Assembly: GCF_902497995.1 (NCBI RefSeq) | Contig: NZ_CABVII010000024.1 | Location: forward strand, 1 to 64,000 | DNA length: 64,000 nucleotides | Source of the DNA: Pseudomonas fluorescens | GTDB lineage: Bacteria > Pseudomonadota > Gammaproteobacteria > Pseudomonadales > Pseudomonadaceae | Direction: 5' to 3' | Shown: piece after piece, positions 45,101-52,867 of the stretch | Numbering within the stretch: position 1 is the stretch's first letter | How the letters are laid out: every line of letters starts with the position of its first letter | The notes under the pieces: generated by a model | What the model saw: the letters and a program-made list of their open reading frames with translations, nothing else | The model's database searches: none | Told to the model about the DNA's origin: nothing | Program-made: the position numbers and the translations under genes

Positions 45101-46665
45101 ACCTGACCACGACCGGCGAAAGTTGGCAGGTCACTCAACGCCAAAGCCTGGACGTGGCCAGCGGTGATACGCCGCTGACCTTGCCCGCGGATGCGACGGA
45201 TATTCGCTTGCGCCTGGATGACAGTGCGCAAGCGCTGTTCCGTTCGGCACTCGACGATCTACTGAGTTATCCATACGGCGGCGTTGAACAGACCGCCAGC
45301 CGTTTGCTGCCATTGAGCATTGCCTATCCGACTTTATCGTCGAACCCCCGGATCCGTGATCGCTTGCGCCTGATCATGCAGAACAGCCGCCTGCGTCTGG
45401 TGCAAATGGCCGGGCCGTCGGCGAGCTTCACCTGGTGGGGGATGGATGGCGAGCCGGATGCGTTTCTCACCGCTTACGCCTATTACGCCGACTGGCACGC
45501 CAGCAAGGCGCTGGAACTGAGCCTGCCGCCGGAACATTGGCAGCGGGTATTGGAGGTCTATGCGAAACAGGCGAAGAACACGCCGCTGTTGCAGCGGGCG
45601 CTGATTGTGTCCTTCGCCAAACAGATGCAACTGCCGGTGAGCACCTTGCTCAGCGGATTGATGGATGACCTGGCGAACGCCGGCGAGGGCAATGCCGCGA
45701 ACCTGATGGACGATGGCGAGGACAGCATCGTCATGAGCGCTCCGGATTCGGCGCTTGGGTTGGCCAGTGCTCGCGTGTTGACCGCGTCTTTGGCGCGCCA
45801 GGCGAAGGTCGATGTGCCGGAGGCTTTCACTCGGCAACTGGCGGATGCGCAACAGCGTCTGGACGTCAGTTCCCAGCCGTTTGCTGAAGCCTTGAATCTA
45901 TCGCTGCAAGCCTTCGATCAGGCGCACGCTCAAGCACTGTTGCAGCGTTTGCTGCCACAACAATCGACGCTGGAGCGTGCCTTGGCGCTGACCTGGCTGC
46001 AACGCAGCATCGAGCAGGCATCGGCCGCCGTCGCACTGACGCCGGGTGAAGGCTGGAAGCAAGAGCGGGGCGCCACGGGTGAGGCTTATTGGGCGTGGCA
46101 GGGGACTTCGCCAGTGCCTGGGGTGTTGTCGCTTACTGGAGCGCAGGAGCGCCCGCTGCGAGCAGCTTTGAGCTTCCAGACCCGGCAAGCGCCGGTTGAT
46201 CCGATGGCTGTGACCGTCACCCGTCGACTGTCGCGCCTGGTATCGGGTGACGAAGCCTTTACCTTCAAACTGGAAGCGGTGGGCAACAAGCCATTGTCCA
46301 GTGACAGCCTGTACCTCGATGAAGTGATCATCACCAGCAAAGCCGCGAAACCGCTGCGCTACGGCATGCTCGAAGTGCCGCTGCCACCGGGCGCGGACGT
46401 CGAGCGCACCACTTGGGGCATCAAGCTTGTCGGCAAGACTGGCAGCGAACCGAGTGCGCTGGAAAAAGCGCGTTTCGAGCCGGGGCAAATGGCTTACGCG
46501 ATTCCGGTTGATGCGTTGAGCGGTGAACTGCGCCTGCGTCACTTGGTGCGCTTCTCGCAGAAAGGCCAGTTCAATCTGCCGCCGGTGCGTTTCACTCAGG
46601 TGTATGCGCCACAGCATCAGGCTCAGGAACAGAAACCGGCCCTTGGCCAGGCCACGGTGCACTGA
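42100..46665 (+). CDS. magD: Bacterial alpha-2-macroglobulin MagD (YfaS-like)
   Basis: The 1,521-residue (about 165 kDa) precursor has a signal peptide (MLRFLPLLLVLVLPFSAVYA) and the macroglobulin architecture: tandem MG beta domains (for example YAFTDRPLYRPGDWVSLKI near residue 340 and the A2M_N_2 bait region after 600), an alpha-2-macroglobulin core with FKMPDSLTRWRITARA, and an alpha/alpha thioester-type barrel. The thioester position reads GVEQ (1061-1064, at 45280-45291) instead of CxEQ, so no thioester can form. MagD of P. aeruginosa binds host elastase and is under RetS/RsmA control. It traps or senses proteases that enter the periplasm (partly inference). Confidence 0.93.
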   Translation: MIGARMLRFLPLLLVLVLPFSAVYAEDTVEPSGYSPLAGESFFLLADSSFASDEQAMVRLEAPGRDYRRFRMEPYGGADIRVYRIDKPLDFLKRQKNLHRVVSDGQFKGEGLSNTLAYLWDNWYRKSRRVMQRAFSYESRKQVTEEVPELKMGTAIAAPTPYDAQPQFALIPGLPVISQFRYPLWQAQPIQPPAGVNLAGSSSEFVSVAPGNVYIPLGKLKPGLYLVEALIGKYRATTMVFVSNTVAVSKIAGDELVVWAARKHQGSSVSKVNVLWTDGLGVMSSGATDADGLLRLKHVSPERSFVIGEDEEGGVFVSENFYYDSEIYDTKLYAFTDRPLYRPGDWVSLKIVGREFRNARDSVQPTAADVNVTVLDATGTALQSLALKLDSRSGTQGRFQLPDNAVAGGYELRFSYKDQAYSSAFRVAEYIKPHFEIALNQAKQDYRTGEPVKGSLVLLYPDGKPVANARLSLNLRAQQLSMVDNELQYLGQFPVELTSTELTTDAKGSATLELPAAEKPSRYMLTVFASDGAAYRVKTTKEILIDRGAASFSLRAPQRFSAVGDKVAFSYLHEGGSEQSKTVTPSSYEWVRLEDQSTGEGQLAATDKGFTLAFERPGTYNLALKDDQGRIVGANGHSVTGDGVKAVPGTVEIVLDKPEYNAGDEALALITFPEPVSDALLSLERDKVEATALLSKGDDWLKMEKLSDTQYRARIPVKDTFAPNLTFSVLYTKGGQYSFQNAGIKVVAPQIDVAITTDKESYQPGDTVSVDLTTQFAGKPIPAHLTVSVVDEMVYALQPEVAPGIDQFFYHPRRNNVRTSASLSFISYDVALPGSPGAPGTANRSERGVKVLERPRREDVDTAAWQPELVTDANGKTRFTFKMPDSLTRWRITARAIADDGQVGQKKQFVRSEKPLYLKWSGPTRFRRGDTPDLGVFAFSQAAKPVAAELVIHYGGTERRVPVTLNNGINYLPLPAFELADGEWTAELVQDGKTADALAVHLTTTGESWQVTQRQSLDVASGDTPLTLPADATDIRLRLDDSAQALFRSALDDLLSYPYGGVEQTASRLLPLSIAYPTLSSNPRIRDRLRLIMQNSRLRLVQMAGPSASFTWWGMDGEPDAFLTAYAYYADWHASKALELSLPPEHWQRVLEVYAKQAKNTPLLQRALIVSFAKQMQLPVSTLLSGLMDDLANAGEGNAANLMDDGEDSIVMSAPDSALGLASARVLTASLARQAKVDVPEAFTRQLADAQQRLDVSSQPFAEALNLSLQAFDQAHAQALLQRLLPQQSTLERALALTWLQRSIEQASAAVALTPGEGWKQERGATGEAYWAWQGTSPVPGVLSLTGAQERPLRAALSFQTRQAPVDPMAVTVTRRLSRLVSGDEAFTFKLEAVGNKPLSSDSLYLDEVIITSKAAKPLRYGMLEVPLPPGADVERTTWGIKLVGKTGSEPSALEKARFEPGQMAYAIPVDALSGELRLRHLVRFSQKGQFNLPPVRFTQVYAPQHQAQEQKPALGQATVH

Positions 46666-46666
46666 G

Positions 46667-48286
46667 ATGATCCGGCCTCGGGTCTGGTTACTGCTGTGCT
46701 TGATCCCTGCGCTGGCAACTGCGCAGGACGAGCCGCTGCGCCTGGGCTTCAAGGGTGAACTGCTTTCCTTGAACCGGACTCGGGTGATCTCCCGTGAGCC
46801 ATTGCCGTCCGGGTTGGAAACCCCGCTGGGCAGTGTGTGGAAGCTGTTCGTTTACGGCTGGCTGGTGGATACCGGCGCGCGTGAACCGGCTTATGAATGT
46901 CGCGGGCAGTCGAAAGAGGAAGTGTATTGCTGCACGTCGGGCGGCAAGATTGAGCGCGATCAGGCGCTGGTGAAATCCTGCGGGTTGTATTTTGAACCTG
47001 GGCGATTGGGCATCACAGGCGTTGAGTGGCGCCAGTATTGGCAGGCGCGCCAGGCACCGCAATGGTTGCTGGACTTGCCGGCGTTGCAGCCTGCCACTCG
47101 GGTTTCAGTGAATGAATTGTTGCAGGCGCTGAGCATGATGCCGGCGCAGGAACAGGCGCGGCGGGTATTGCTCGATGTGGTTTTGACCGCCGCCGATGGC
47201 AATGTCGTGGGTGAGCTCGGCGGCCGGTTGCGGGTGAAAACCTGGAGTTGGCTGGACGATCAGGATCCTGCGTCGCGCCAGGGTGGTTTTGCCGGGTGGT
47301 TGGCGGATGGAACGCCGGTCTGGGCCGGTGGCCGAGGAACCAGTCAGAGGGTGCTGCGTAATTACAGCGAGGCACTGTCTTCGGTGTTGCCCGTCGCGTG
47401 GCCAGCAGACGCGGGGCGTTGCGTCGAGGTCAGCCTGTTTTCGCGCTATCCGATCGGACGCGTTCTCGCGGGGGATCGGGTGGTTGAGTCCGGGCCTATG
47501 CAGGGCGACTACCGGGTCGAATTCGCCAACGGTAACCACCTCGATATCCACAGCGACGGCGAACTCTTTTTGCTCAAGGACAAGTTGGTCGCCCGCCTGG
47601 ACCGCGAAGAATACGTCGCCCGCGTCCTGCAGCGCGAAGCCAAAGCCGAACCCGCCGAAGCTGCCAAGGCCCTGGCCGTCGCCATCCGCACCTACCTCCT
47701 GCAAAACGCCACCCGCCATGGCGACTGCCTGAGCATAGACGACAGCAGCAGTCGCCAGCGCGTCGCCCCACGCCCGGCCACCGCCGAGTCACGCAATATC
47801 GCCGCCTGGACCAGCGACCTGGTCCTCGCCGGCAGCATCGTCACCTACCACTCCGACCAGCCCGGCCCGGACCAACTCTCCTGGCAACAAGCCGTGGAAC
47901 AAGCCAACGCCGGCCAACGCTACGACGCCATCCTGCTGCACGCCTACCCGCGCGCCAGTCTCAGTCGCTGGGACAATCCCGTTGCCTCCTGCGAGGCATT
48001 GCCGGCCGCTCAGGACTGGCTACAAAAACAGCGCCGCAGCTGGCGCCAACGCCTCGAAAGCGAAACCGGCTACAACGAAGCCAGCACCTTCGCCGTCTGT
48101 CGCCTCACCTTCGGCCGGCCCCATGTCGACCGCGAACGCCAGCGCATTTACGTGCGCGGTGTACTGTCGTTGCAAGACCGTCTCGACCTGACCCACGAGT
48201 ACCTGCACCTGGCCTTCGAAGCGCACCCCAACGGCCAGGATGAAACCTACATCGAAGGGCTCGCCCGCCACCTCTTGCTGGAATAG
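46667..48286 (+). CDS. magE: DUF2300 secreted multidomain protein (MagE/YfaQ-like)
   Basis: The 539-residue precursor has a signal peptide (MIRPRVWLLLCLIPALATA). Three enzyme-like signatures occur in order: GSVWK (Ser56-Lys59), like the SxxK of penicillin-binding proteins; EEYVARVLQREAKAEPAEAA with Glu324 and AVAIRTYLL, like SpoIID/LytB peptidoglycan lyases; and HEYLH (510-514) with Glu530, like a gluzincin metallopeptidase. Several Cys pairs suggest disulfides. These are motif readings, not proven activities. It begins one base after magD and ends three bases before magF. Confidence 0.82.
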   Translation: MIRPRVWLLLCLIPALATAQDEPLRLGFKGELLSLNRTRVISREPLPSGLETPLGSVWKLFVYGWLVDTGAREPAYECRGQSKEEVYCCTSGGKIERDQALVKSCGLYFEPGRLGITGVEWRQYWQARQAPQWLLDLPALQPATRVSVNELLQALSMMPAQEQARRVLLDVVLTAADGNVVGELGGRLRVKTWSWLDDQDPASRQGGFAGWLADGTPVWAGGRGTSQRVLRNYSEALSSVLPVAWPADAGRCVEVSLFSRYPIGRVLAGDRVVESGPMQGDYRVEFANGNHLDIHSDGELFLLKDKLVARLDREEYVARVLQREAKAEPAEAAKALAVAIRTYLLQNATRHGDCLSIDDSSSRQRVAPRPATAESRNIAAWTSDLVLAGSIVTYHSDQPGPDQLSWQQAVEQANAGQRYDAILLHAYPRASLSRWDNPVASCEALPAAQDWLQKQRRSWRQRLESETGYNEASTFAVCRLTFGRPHVDRERQRIYVRGVLSLQDRLDLTHEYLHLAFEAHPNGQDETYIEGLARHLLLE

Positions 48287-48289
48287 ACC

Positions 48290-49105
48290 ATGAAACTCCG
48301 ATATCCACAGGGCTTGCTGTTCCTTTACGCCTGTTGCGTATTGCCGATGACGATAGCCGCCGACGCCGCGGTCAAACTCGACACGCCGATGGGTGGCTGG
48401 CGTACCGGTGCACCTGAAGGTGAAGGCGAAAATTTTCGCCAGGTCGTCAACTACCCCGCGTCCTCGGTGAACACCCCGGTCGGGCAGGCCAACACCGCCC
48501 GCATCACCGGCCAGATCAAAGCCACGCCCAAATCCGATGAACCCGGCCGGTTGATCGTCAATGGCGTCAGCATGCCGCTGAAGATCGACCCCGCTGGCCG
48601 GTTTGATCGACCGTTCTCATTTCCCAACGGCAGCAACAGCGTTGAAGTGCGCAGCCCTGACGGCCAGCAACGCCATCGCACGCAGTTCCTCAACACCAGC
48701 GGCGGTGCCACTGCGGCCAAATTGCGGGTGCTACTGGCATGGGACAGCGATGGCACGGATCTGGATCTGCACCTGATAACCCCGGATGGCGCGCACATCT
48801 GGTACGGCGATCGCGTCGTCCCCAATGGTGCGGCGCTGGATGTCGACGTGACGACAGGCTACGGCCCGGAAATCTTCGCCATGCCGGCGCCGATCAAGGG
48901 GCAATATTTGGTGTACGTGAATTACTTCGGGGGCGGGTATCGCAGTGATGTGGAAGGACAGGAAGACGCGGTTCAGCCACTGACGACGGCGCAGGTGACG
49001 GTGATTACGGAGGAAGGGACGCCGAACGAGAAGATGGAGACGTTCCTGGTGCCAATGCGGGCGGTGGGGGAGTTGACGTTGGTTAAGGGGTTTAGTTATC
49101 CGTGA
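48290..49105 (+). CDS. magF: DUF2135 periplasmic protein, last mag gene (MagF/YfaP-like)
   Basis: The 271-residue precursor has a signal peptide (about 24 residues) and a DUF2135 domain with TDLDLHLITPDGAHIWYGD, YGPEIFAMPAPIKGQYLVYVNYF and the ending VGELTLVKGFSY. It is clearly a paralogue of magA in the same operon. MagF is a reported member of the MagD complex. Its last 39 coding bases (49067-49105) are part of a 41-bp sequence repeated 1.5 kb downstream. Confidence 0.87.
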   Translation: MKLRYPQGLLFLYACCVLPMTIAADAAVKLDTPMGGWRTGAPEGEGENFRQVVNYPASSVNTPVGQANTARITGQIKATPKSDEPGRLIVNGVSMPLKIDPAGRFDRPFSFPNGSNSVEVRSPDGQQRHRTQFLNTSGGATAAKLRVLLAWDSDGTDLDLHLITPDGAHIWYGDRVVPNGAALDVDVTTGYGPEIFAMPAPIKGQYLVYVNYFGGGYRSDVEGQEDAVQPLTTAQVTVITEEGTPNEKMETFLVPMRAVGELTLVKGFSYP

Positions 49106-49107
49106 GG
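49067..49107. repeat. 41-bp direct repeat, copy 1 (3' end of magF)
   Basis: The sequence starting GGGGAGTTGACGTTGGTTAA and ending GTTATCCGTGAGG is the magF 3' end. An identical copy lies at 50613-50653. The two bound a 1.5-kb segment with the YhcG-type gene. Confidence 0.9.
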
Positions 49108-49198
49108 CTCAGATACAGCGAACGCAGCTTTGCATTACATAGACTCACCCGATCGAGCCACTTGCCACTCCATTACAGGGGTTTATAGATCTGTTCGG

Positions 49199-50254
49199 TC
49201 AGTCATCCTCCATGGAGTCGTCATCACTTGCCAGCTCGCGCTCGATCTGTTCAATGCTGGGCAGGCTGGTTTGCAGCTCTGCCGGCAGGGATTCCACCAA
49301 TTGGTATTCGGCCACGCCAATGGGGCGGGCGTTATCACGCAGGGCATATTCGGCCACTACCTTGTTCTTGCTCTTACACAGAAGAAGGCCGATGGTCGGG
49401 CCGTCCTGCGGATGCTTGAGCTGGGCATCTACTGCGGTGAGGTAAAAGCTCAGTTGACCCAAATGCTCTGGCTTGAACTTGCCAGACTTGAGTTCGATTG
49501 CCACATAGCAGCGTAGTTTCAGGTGATAAAACAGCAGGTCGATGAAGAGCTCGTCGCCGCCTACATCCAGCAGCACTTGCTGGCCGACGAAGGCAAAGCC
49601 TGCACCTAGTTCCAGTAAGAACTCGGTGACATGCTTGACCAGAGCGTTTTCGATCTCGCGCTCCTGGGCATCAAGAGTCAAACCGAGGAAGTCGAAACGG
49701 TACGGGTCTTTCAGTGATTCGCGAGCCAGATCGGACTGCGGTTTGGGCAAGTGACTATCGAAGTTACTGACTGCATTGCCGCTTCGCTCCAGCAGACGGG
49801 TCTCGATCTGCATTACTAAAATGTTGCGCGACCAGTTGTGCTCGATGGCCTGGGCGGCGTACCAGCAGCGGGTTTGCGGGCTGGGCAATTTGTCCAGCAG
49901 CGCTAACTGGTGATACCAAGGCAATTGTGCAAGCACCTCTTGCACAAATTTTGCGTCCGGCCACGCTTCGGCAAACGCGCGCATGTATTTGAGGTTGCGT
50001 GGGGAAAACCCTTTCATATCAGGAAAGGCTGCGCGCAAATCCTGAGCCAGGCGGTCGATTACCTTGGTACCCCAACCCTGTTGTGCCTGCCGAGACAAAA
50101 TATACTGACCGATCTGCCAGTAGAGCAGCACTAGTTCGCGGTTCACCGCCAGAGTGGCGCGCTGCTGGGCATTATGGATGCGGCCTTTGAGGTCGGCCAG
50201 CCAATCTCCATAGCCTTCGGGCGGCATGGTCATGCTAGCAGGGGTATCGCTCAT
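49199..50254 (-). CDS. YhcG-type PD-(D/E)xK nuclease (DUF1016)
   Basis: The 351-residue protein has the DUF1016 N-terminal helical domain (VNRELVLLYWQIGQYILSRQ, GFSPRNLKYMRAFAEAWP) and a C-terminal PD-(D/E)xK nuclease core with Asp239 (ELFIDLLFYH), Glu254 and Lys256 (VAIELKSGKF). Relatives occur in and near restriction-modification and other defence loci; their exact role is unsettled. Here it lies between two 41-bp copies of the magF 3' end. A 27-codon reading frame overlaps its start (ATGA), perhaps the scrap of a lost upstream gene. Confidence 0.88.
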   Translation of the reverse strand: MSDTPASMTMPPEGYGDWLADLKGRIHNAQQRATLAVNRELVLLYWQIGQYILSRQAQQGWGTKVIDRLAQDLRAAFPDMKGFSPRNLKYMRAFAEAWPDAKFVQEVLAQLPWYHQLALLDKLPSPQTRCWYAAQAIEHNWSRNILVMQIETRLLERSGNAVSNFDSHLPKPQSDLARESLKDPYRFDFLGLTLDAQEREIENALVKHVTEFLLELGAGFAFVGQQVLLDVGGDELFIDLLFYHLKLRCYVAIELKSGKFKPEHLGQLSFYLTAVDAQLKHPQDGPTIGLLLCKSKNKVVAEYALRDNARPIGVAEYQLVESLPAELQTSLPSIEQIERELASDDDSMEDD

Positions 50255-50334
50255 GCTTTTTTCCCTTGTGGCTTTTTCGGCGCGGACTCGTTTGCCGTCA
50301 TCTCGGAGTAGAGGTCAATAGAAGGCGAGGCCAT
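50251..50334 (-). pseudogene. Short frame overlapping the yhcG-type start, possible gene scrap
   Basis: A 27-residue frame, MASPSIDLYSEM...KKPQGKKA, ends in TGA that overlaps the nuclease ATG. The Lys-rich tail and ATGA coupling are typical of a larger upstream gene's end, for example a methyltransferase subunit. It could also be a genuine small ORF. Confidence 0.35.
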
Positions 50335-50503
50335 AAAAAAGCGCCGAGCGAATGGGAGCACTCTGCACCGATCCAAACGGTGGGCTGCTAAATCCAATTC
50401 TGATTTGGCAGTGACGGTCGAAGATTAGTCAGCGCATTTATCAGGCGCAAGCAGGTTGGACTTTCAAGGAAATTTCCTTCAAAAGAAATAGAAGCTTCTT
50501 ACT

Positions 50504-50611
50504 TTAAAGCCTATCGAATCGCTCATCGGCGGCGACCGCCATCGCATAGCTTTCAATTTGTGCTTTTACCTCAAGGTCGATTTTCTGTGATGGACGCTTC
50601 AGCTCTACGAC
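50504..50611 (-). pseudogene. C-terminal gene fragment (PD-(D/E)xK-like)
   Basis: Reading leftward, the frame VVELKRPSQKIDLEVKAQIE continues SYAMAVAADERFDRL and ends at TAA (50506-50504). VVELKRP and QIESYA are typical of nuclease-fold C-terminal domains in defence or ATPase proteins. The frame loses meaning exactly at the 41-bp repeat (50613), so the gene was truncated there. Confidence 0.6.
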
Positions 50612-50612
50612 A

Positions 50613-50653
50613 GGGGAGTTGACGTTGGTTAAGGGGTTTAGTTATCCGTGAGG
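50613..50653. repeat. 41-bp direct repeat, copy 2
   Basis: This is identical over 41 bases to the magF 3' end at 49067-49107. The HipBA-type pair begins 184 bases to its right. Confidence 0.9.
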
Positions 50654-50685
50654 GGGTCTCAGCAGGGTTGCTGATTGACGCTCAC

Positions 50686-50836
50686 AAGCTACAAATTTCG
50701 ATTTCATGGATAATTTTGTAGCTTTCAAGCCACAAAGTTGACTGTTGATGAAAATCACAATCGATGTTGCGATTTTTGTGTCTTAGGGGCTACAGTAATC
50801 GAAAAATTGACGATTATTGATGCTCAGGGGCTACAA
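50686..50836 (+). promoter_or_regulatory. Operator region of the HipBA-type pair
   Basis: AAGCTACAAA (50686-50695) and TTTGTAGCTT (50715-50724) are inverted copies; related boxes AAGCCACAAA (near 50727), GGGCTACAGT (near 50787) and GGGCTACAAA (near 50828) follow up to the start codon. Repeated GCTACAAA half-sites are probably bound by the HipB-like protein for autoregulation. Confidence 0.55.
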
Positions 50837-51100
50837 ATGACGACTCTGTTTGATGTTGCCGATATGTTGAAGCAGGCCCGAGGTAAAGCCCGCTTGAGTC
50901 AGGAAGCCTTGGCTAAACGTGCTGGCGTATCCCGTTCGACCGTGGCGCGCATGGAAACCATGTCTAAAGGCGATATGAGCGTCTCGGCATTCGTTCGCCT
51001 GTTGGAAGCGGCCGGGTATGACTTGAAGCTGGTGAAGGCCGGACATGAGCGTACCGTTGAAGACATCCTGGCCGAGCAGCGCTCCGGAGTTTCTGAATAA
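50837..51100 (+). CDS. HipB-like XRE-family antitoxin
   Basis: The 87-residue protein has an XRE helix-turn-helix (residues 15-70, LSQEALAKRAGVSRSTVARME) and a C-terminal tail after MSVSAFVRLLEAAGYDLKLV. AGGGG precedes the ATG. Its stop shares a base with the following HipA-like gene (TAATG), the usual hipBA coupling. It probably represses the pair by binding the GCTACAAA boxes and neutralises the kinase. Confidence 0.88.
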   Translation: MTTLFDVADMLKQARGKARLSQEALAKRAGVSRSTVARMETMSKGDMSVSAFVRLLEAAGYDLKLVKAGHERTVEDILAEQRSGVSE

Positions 51101-52440
51101 TGATTTTAGATGTCCATGTCAGCGCAAGAACCGTCGCCAAACTCTACCGAGAGCGCGATGAGTACATCTTGAAGTACTTGCCTGGGACGGAAAATGGGGA
51201 CTTCGCCAGCTTGGCGTTGCCTGTTCGGGAGGAGCCTTGGCGGTGGCCCCGCGATCTGTTCCCGTTTTTTCGACAGAATTTGCCTGAGGGATATTTGCTA
51301 GGGGTAATCCGTGAGGAATTTGGCGCATTGCTCGACGGCACCGACCTTTCATTGCTGGCTGTAATCGGTGGCGCCGGGATTGGGCGGGTGACCGTCACGC
51401 CTGAAGGCGTCGCGCCGGGCGCCGAAATGGAGCCCTTGGAAATTGACCAATTGTTGACCGCCGAAAACACCACAGAACATTTTGCTGCACTGGTGCGACG
51501 TTACGCACGAGCGGCGATATCGGGTGTAGTACCTAAATTCATCGCGACAGATATCAAACATCACGATTTTCCTTTGGGCAAACCCACCCTGCGTACTGGT
51601 TTTCACATCATCAAAGGCTCGGATGACACGACACCCTACCTGGGCTTCAACGAGTTCTACACCATGCGTGTGCTAGAGCGATTGCAGGTCGTACCGGTAG
51701 CCACCTGCAGCATGTCGGACGATGGACGAATATTGGTAGTGGATCGTTTCGACGTCGATGAACACGGCCAGCCGCTCTGTGGGTTGGAAGATGCGTGTGG
51801 ATTGTTGGGGCTTCCGCCTCATGAGAAATACGCAACCACCACCGAACGAGTATGGAACGCCACTCGCCCTTACATACCCGGAGACCGGCTACGGGAGCAG
51901 CGTGAGCACTTCGGTTGGCACATTTTGGCGAACTACGTGGTGCGAAACGCCGACTGTCATGCCAAAAACATCGCGCTCTATTACACCTCGCGAGCCGACG
52001 TCGCGTTCACACCAATCTATGACTTGGTAACCACTCAGGCTTATCCCCGCTTCGCCTCGAATCCCCCAGGTTTATCTGTGGGCGGTCGGCAGACCTGGAC
52101 GCCGGGCCGCACGCTCGAGATCTTCTTCAATGGTGTTTTGGGGATTCCCCCGCGTCAGTACGCCATGATGGTCGAGCAACTGTGCGAGTCGGCTATCACC
52201 GTGGGAAAAGAAGTGATCGAAGCCGCGAAAAACGAACCTGCCTGGCGTGATGTGGCTAAACACATGGTGCACGCCTGGAACGAAGGCATGGAAACGTTAC
52301 GGAGTTCGAAAGCGGCTCCGCATTTTCGAGGGTTGGATACCGCCATTACGGAGGCGGGGTTCTCAGTCCCGCGAGCGGCAGAAAGCAGTCGAGTACAGAT
52401 TGGCCGTTCCGAGTTGTTGGCGCCGAGAAAACGCAGGTAA
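51100..52440 (+). CDS. HipA-like Ser/Thr kinase toxin
   Basis: The 446-residue protein has the HipA features: N-subdomain with FPFFRQNLPEG, Ser141 in SGVVPKF (phosphorylation-loop position), ATP lysine in FHIIKGSD, VVDRFD, catalytic NADCHAKN (283-290) and the metal-binding Asp in TPIYDLV. HipA kinases phosphorylate aminoacyl-tRNA synthetases and cause dormancy. Length is close to E. coli HipA (440). All core kinase residues appear intact. The target is unknown. Confidence 0.9.
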   Translation: MILDVHVSARTVAKLYRERDEYILKYLPGTENGDFASLALPVREEPWRWPRDLFPFFRQNLPEGYLLGVIREEFGALLDGTDLSLLAVIGGAGIGRVTVTPEGVAPGAEMEPLEIDQLLTAENTTEHFAALVRRYARAAISGVVPKFIATDIKHHDFPLGKPTLRTGFHIIKGSDDTTPYLGFNEFYTMRVLERLQVVPVATCSMSDDGRILVVDRFDVDEHGQPLCGLEDACGLLGLPPHEKYATTTERVWNATRPYIPGDRLREQREHFGWHILANYVVRNADCHAKNIALYYTSRADVAFTPIYDLVTTQAYPRFASNPPGLSVGGRQTWTPGRTLEIFFNGVLGIPPRQYAMMVEQLCESAITVGKEVIEAAKNEPAWRDVAKHMVHAWNEGMETLRSSKAAPHFRGLDTAITEAGFSVPRAAESSRVQIGRSELLAPRKRR

Positions 52441-52509
52441 ACCCCGTATCAGGCAATACTCGACTGACCCAATGCTGAGGGTATTGATCGGCTAGGATCA
52501 AACTCGAGG

Positions 52510-52748
52510 CTATAGGTCATCCAGACTTACCTTGACTCTCTGAGGGGCGGCAAGACGTTCGGTGACCACTGAGAGGAGCGCTTCATCCTCTGCGCTAAGT
52601 AGTGCTGCCTCGAAAGGCAATTTGCATCGCTCGACGACGTATTGAAGGGATTGGCGCAAAAGCTCCGAGGCCGTCACCCGAGTTTCTCCAGCTCTTCAAA
52701 TGAACGCGGCTTCAGGTCATCGTCAATGCGAATGTTGATGGAAGCCAT
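52510..52748 (-). pseudogene. Frameshifted RelB/DinJ-family antitoxin
   Basis: The frame starts MASINIRIDDDLKPRSFEEL (52748) and hits TGA at 52674-52676. The -1 frame continues seamlessly as VTASELLRQSLQYV...RLAAPQRVKVSLDDL to TAG at 52510. Together they make a typical ribbon-helix-helix RelB/DinJ antitoxin of about 80 residues, broken by one lost base in CTCGGGTGACG. No toxin gene follows. Confidence 0.75.
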
Positions 52749-52824
52749 GGTGAGATGCCTGTAATGACGGTTGCCGCTAGATTAGCAGTTACGTTCCTAG
52801 CTCCACAGTCCTTCTTTCAGGCAT

Positions 52825-52850
52825 TAAAAAGCCGGCTTGTGGCCGGCTTC
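52825..52850 (-). terminator. Terminator for leftward transcription
   Basis: AAGCCGGC (52829-52836) pairs with GCCGGCTT (52842-52849); on the minus strand the stem runs into TTTTTA. It could end a leftward transcript from the 53-kb region. Confidence 0.7.
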
Positions 52851-52867
52851 TCGGGGACTGGCTTGAT

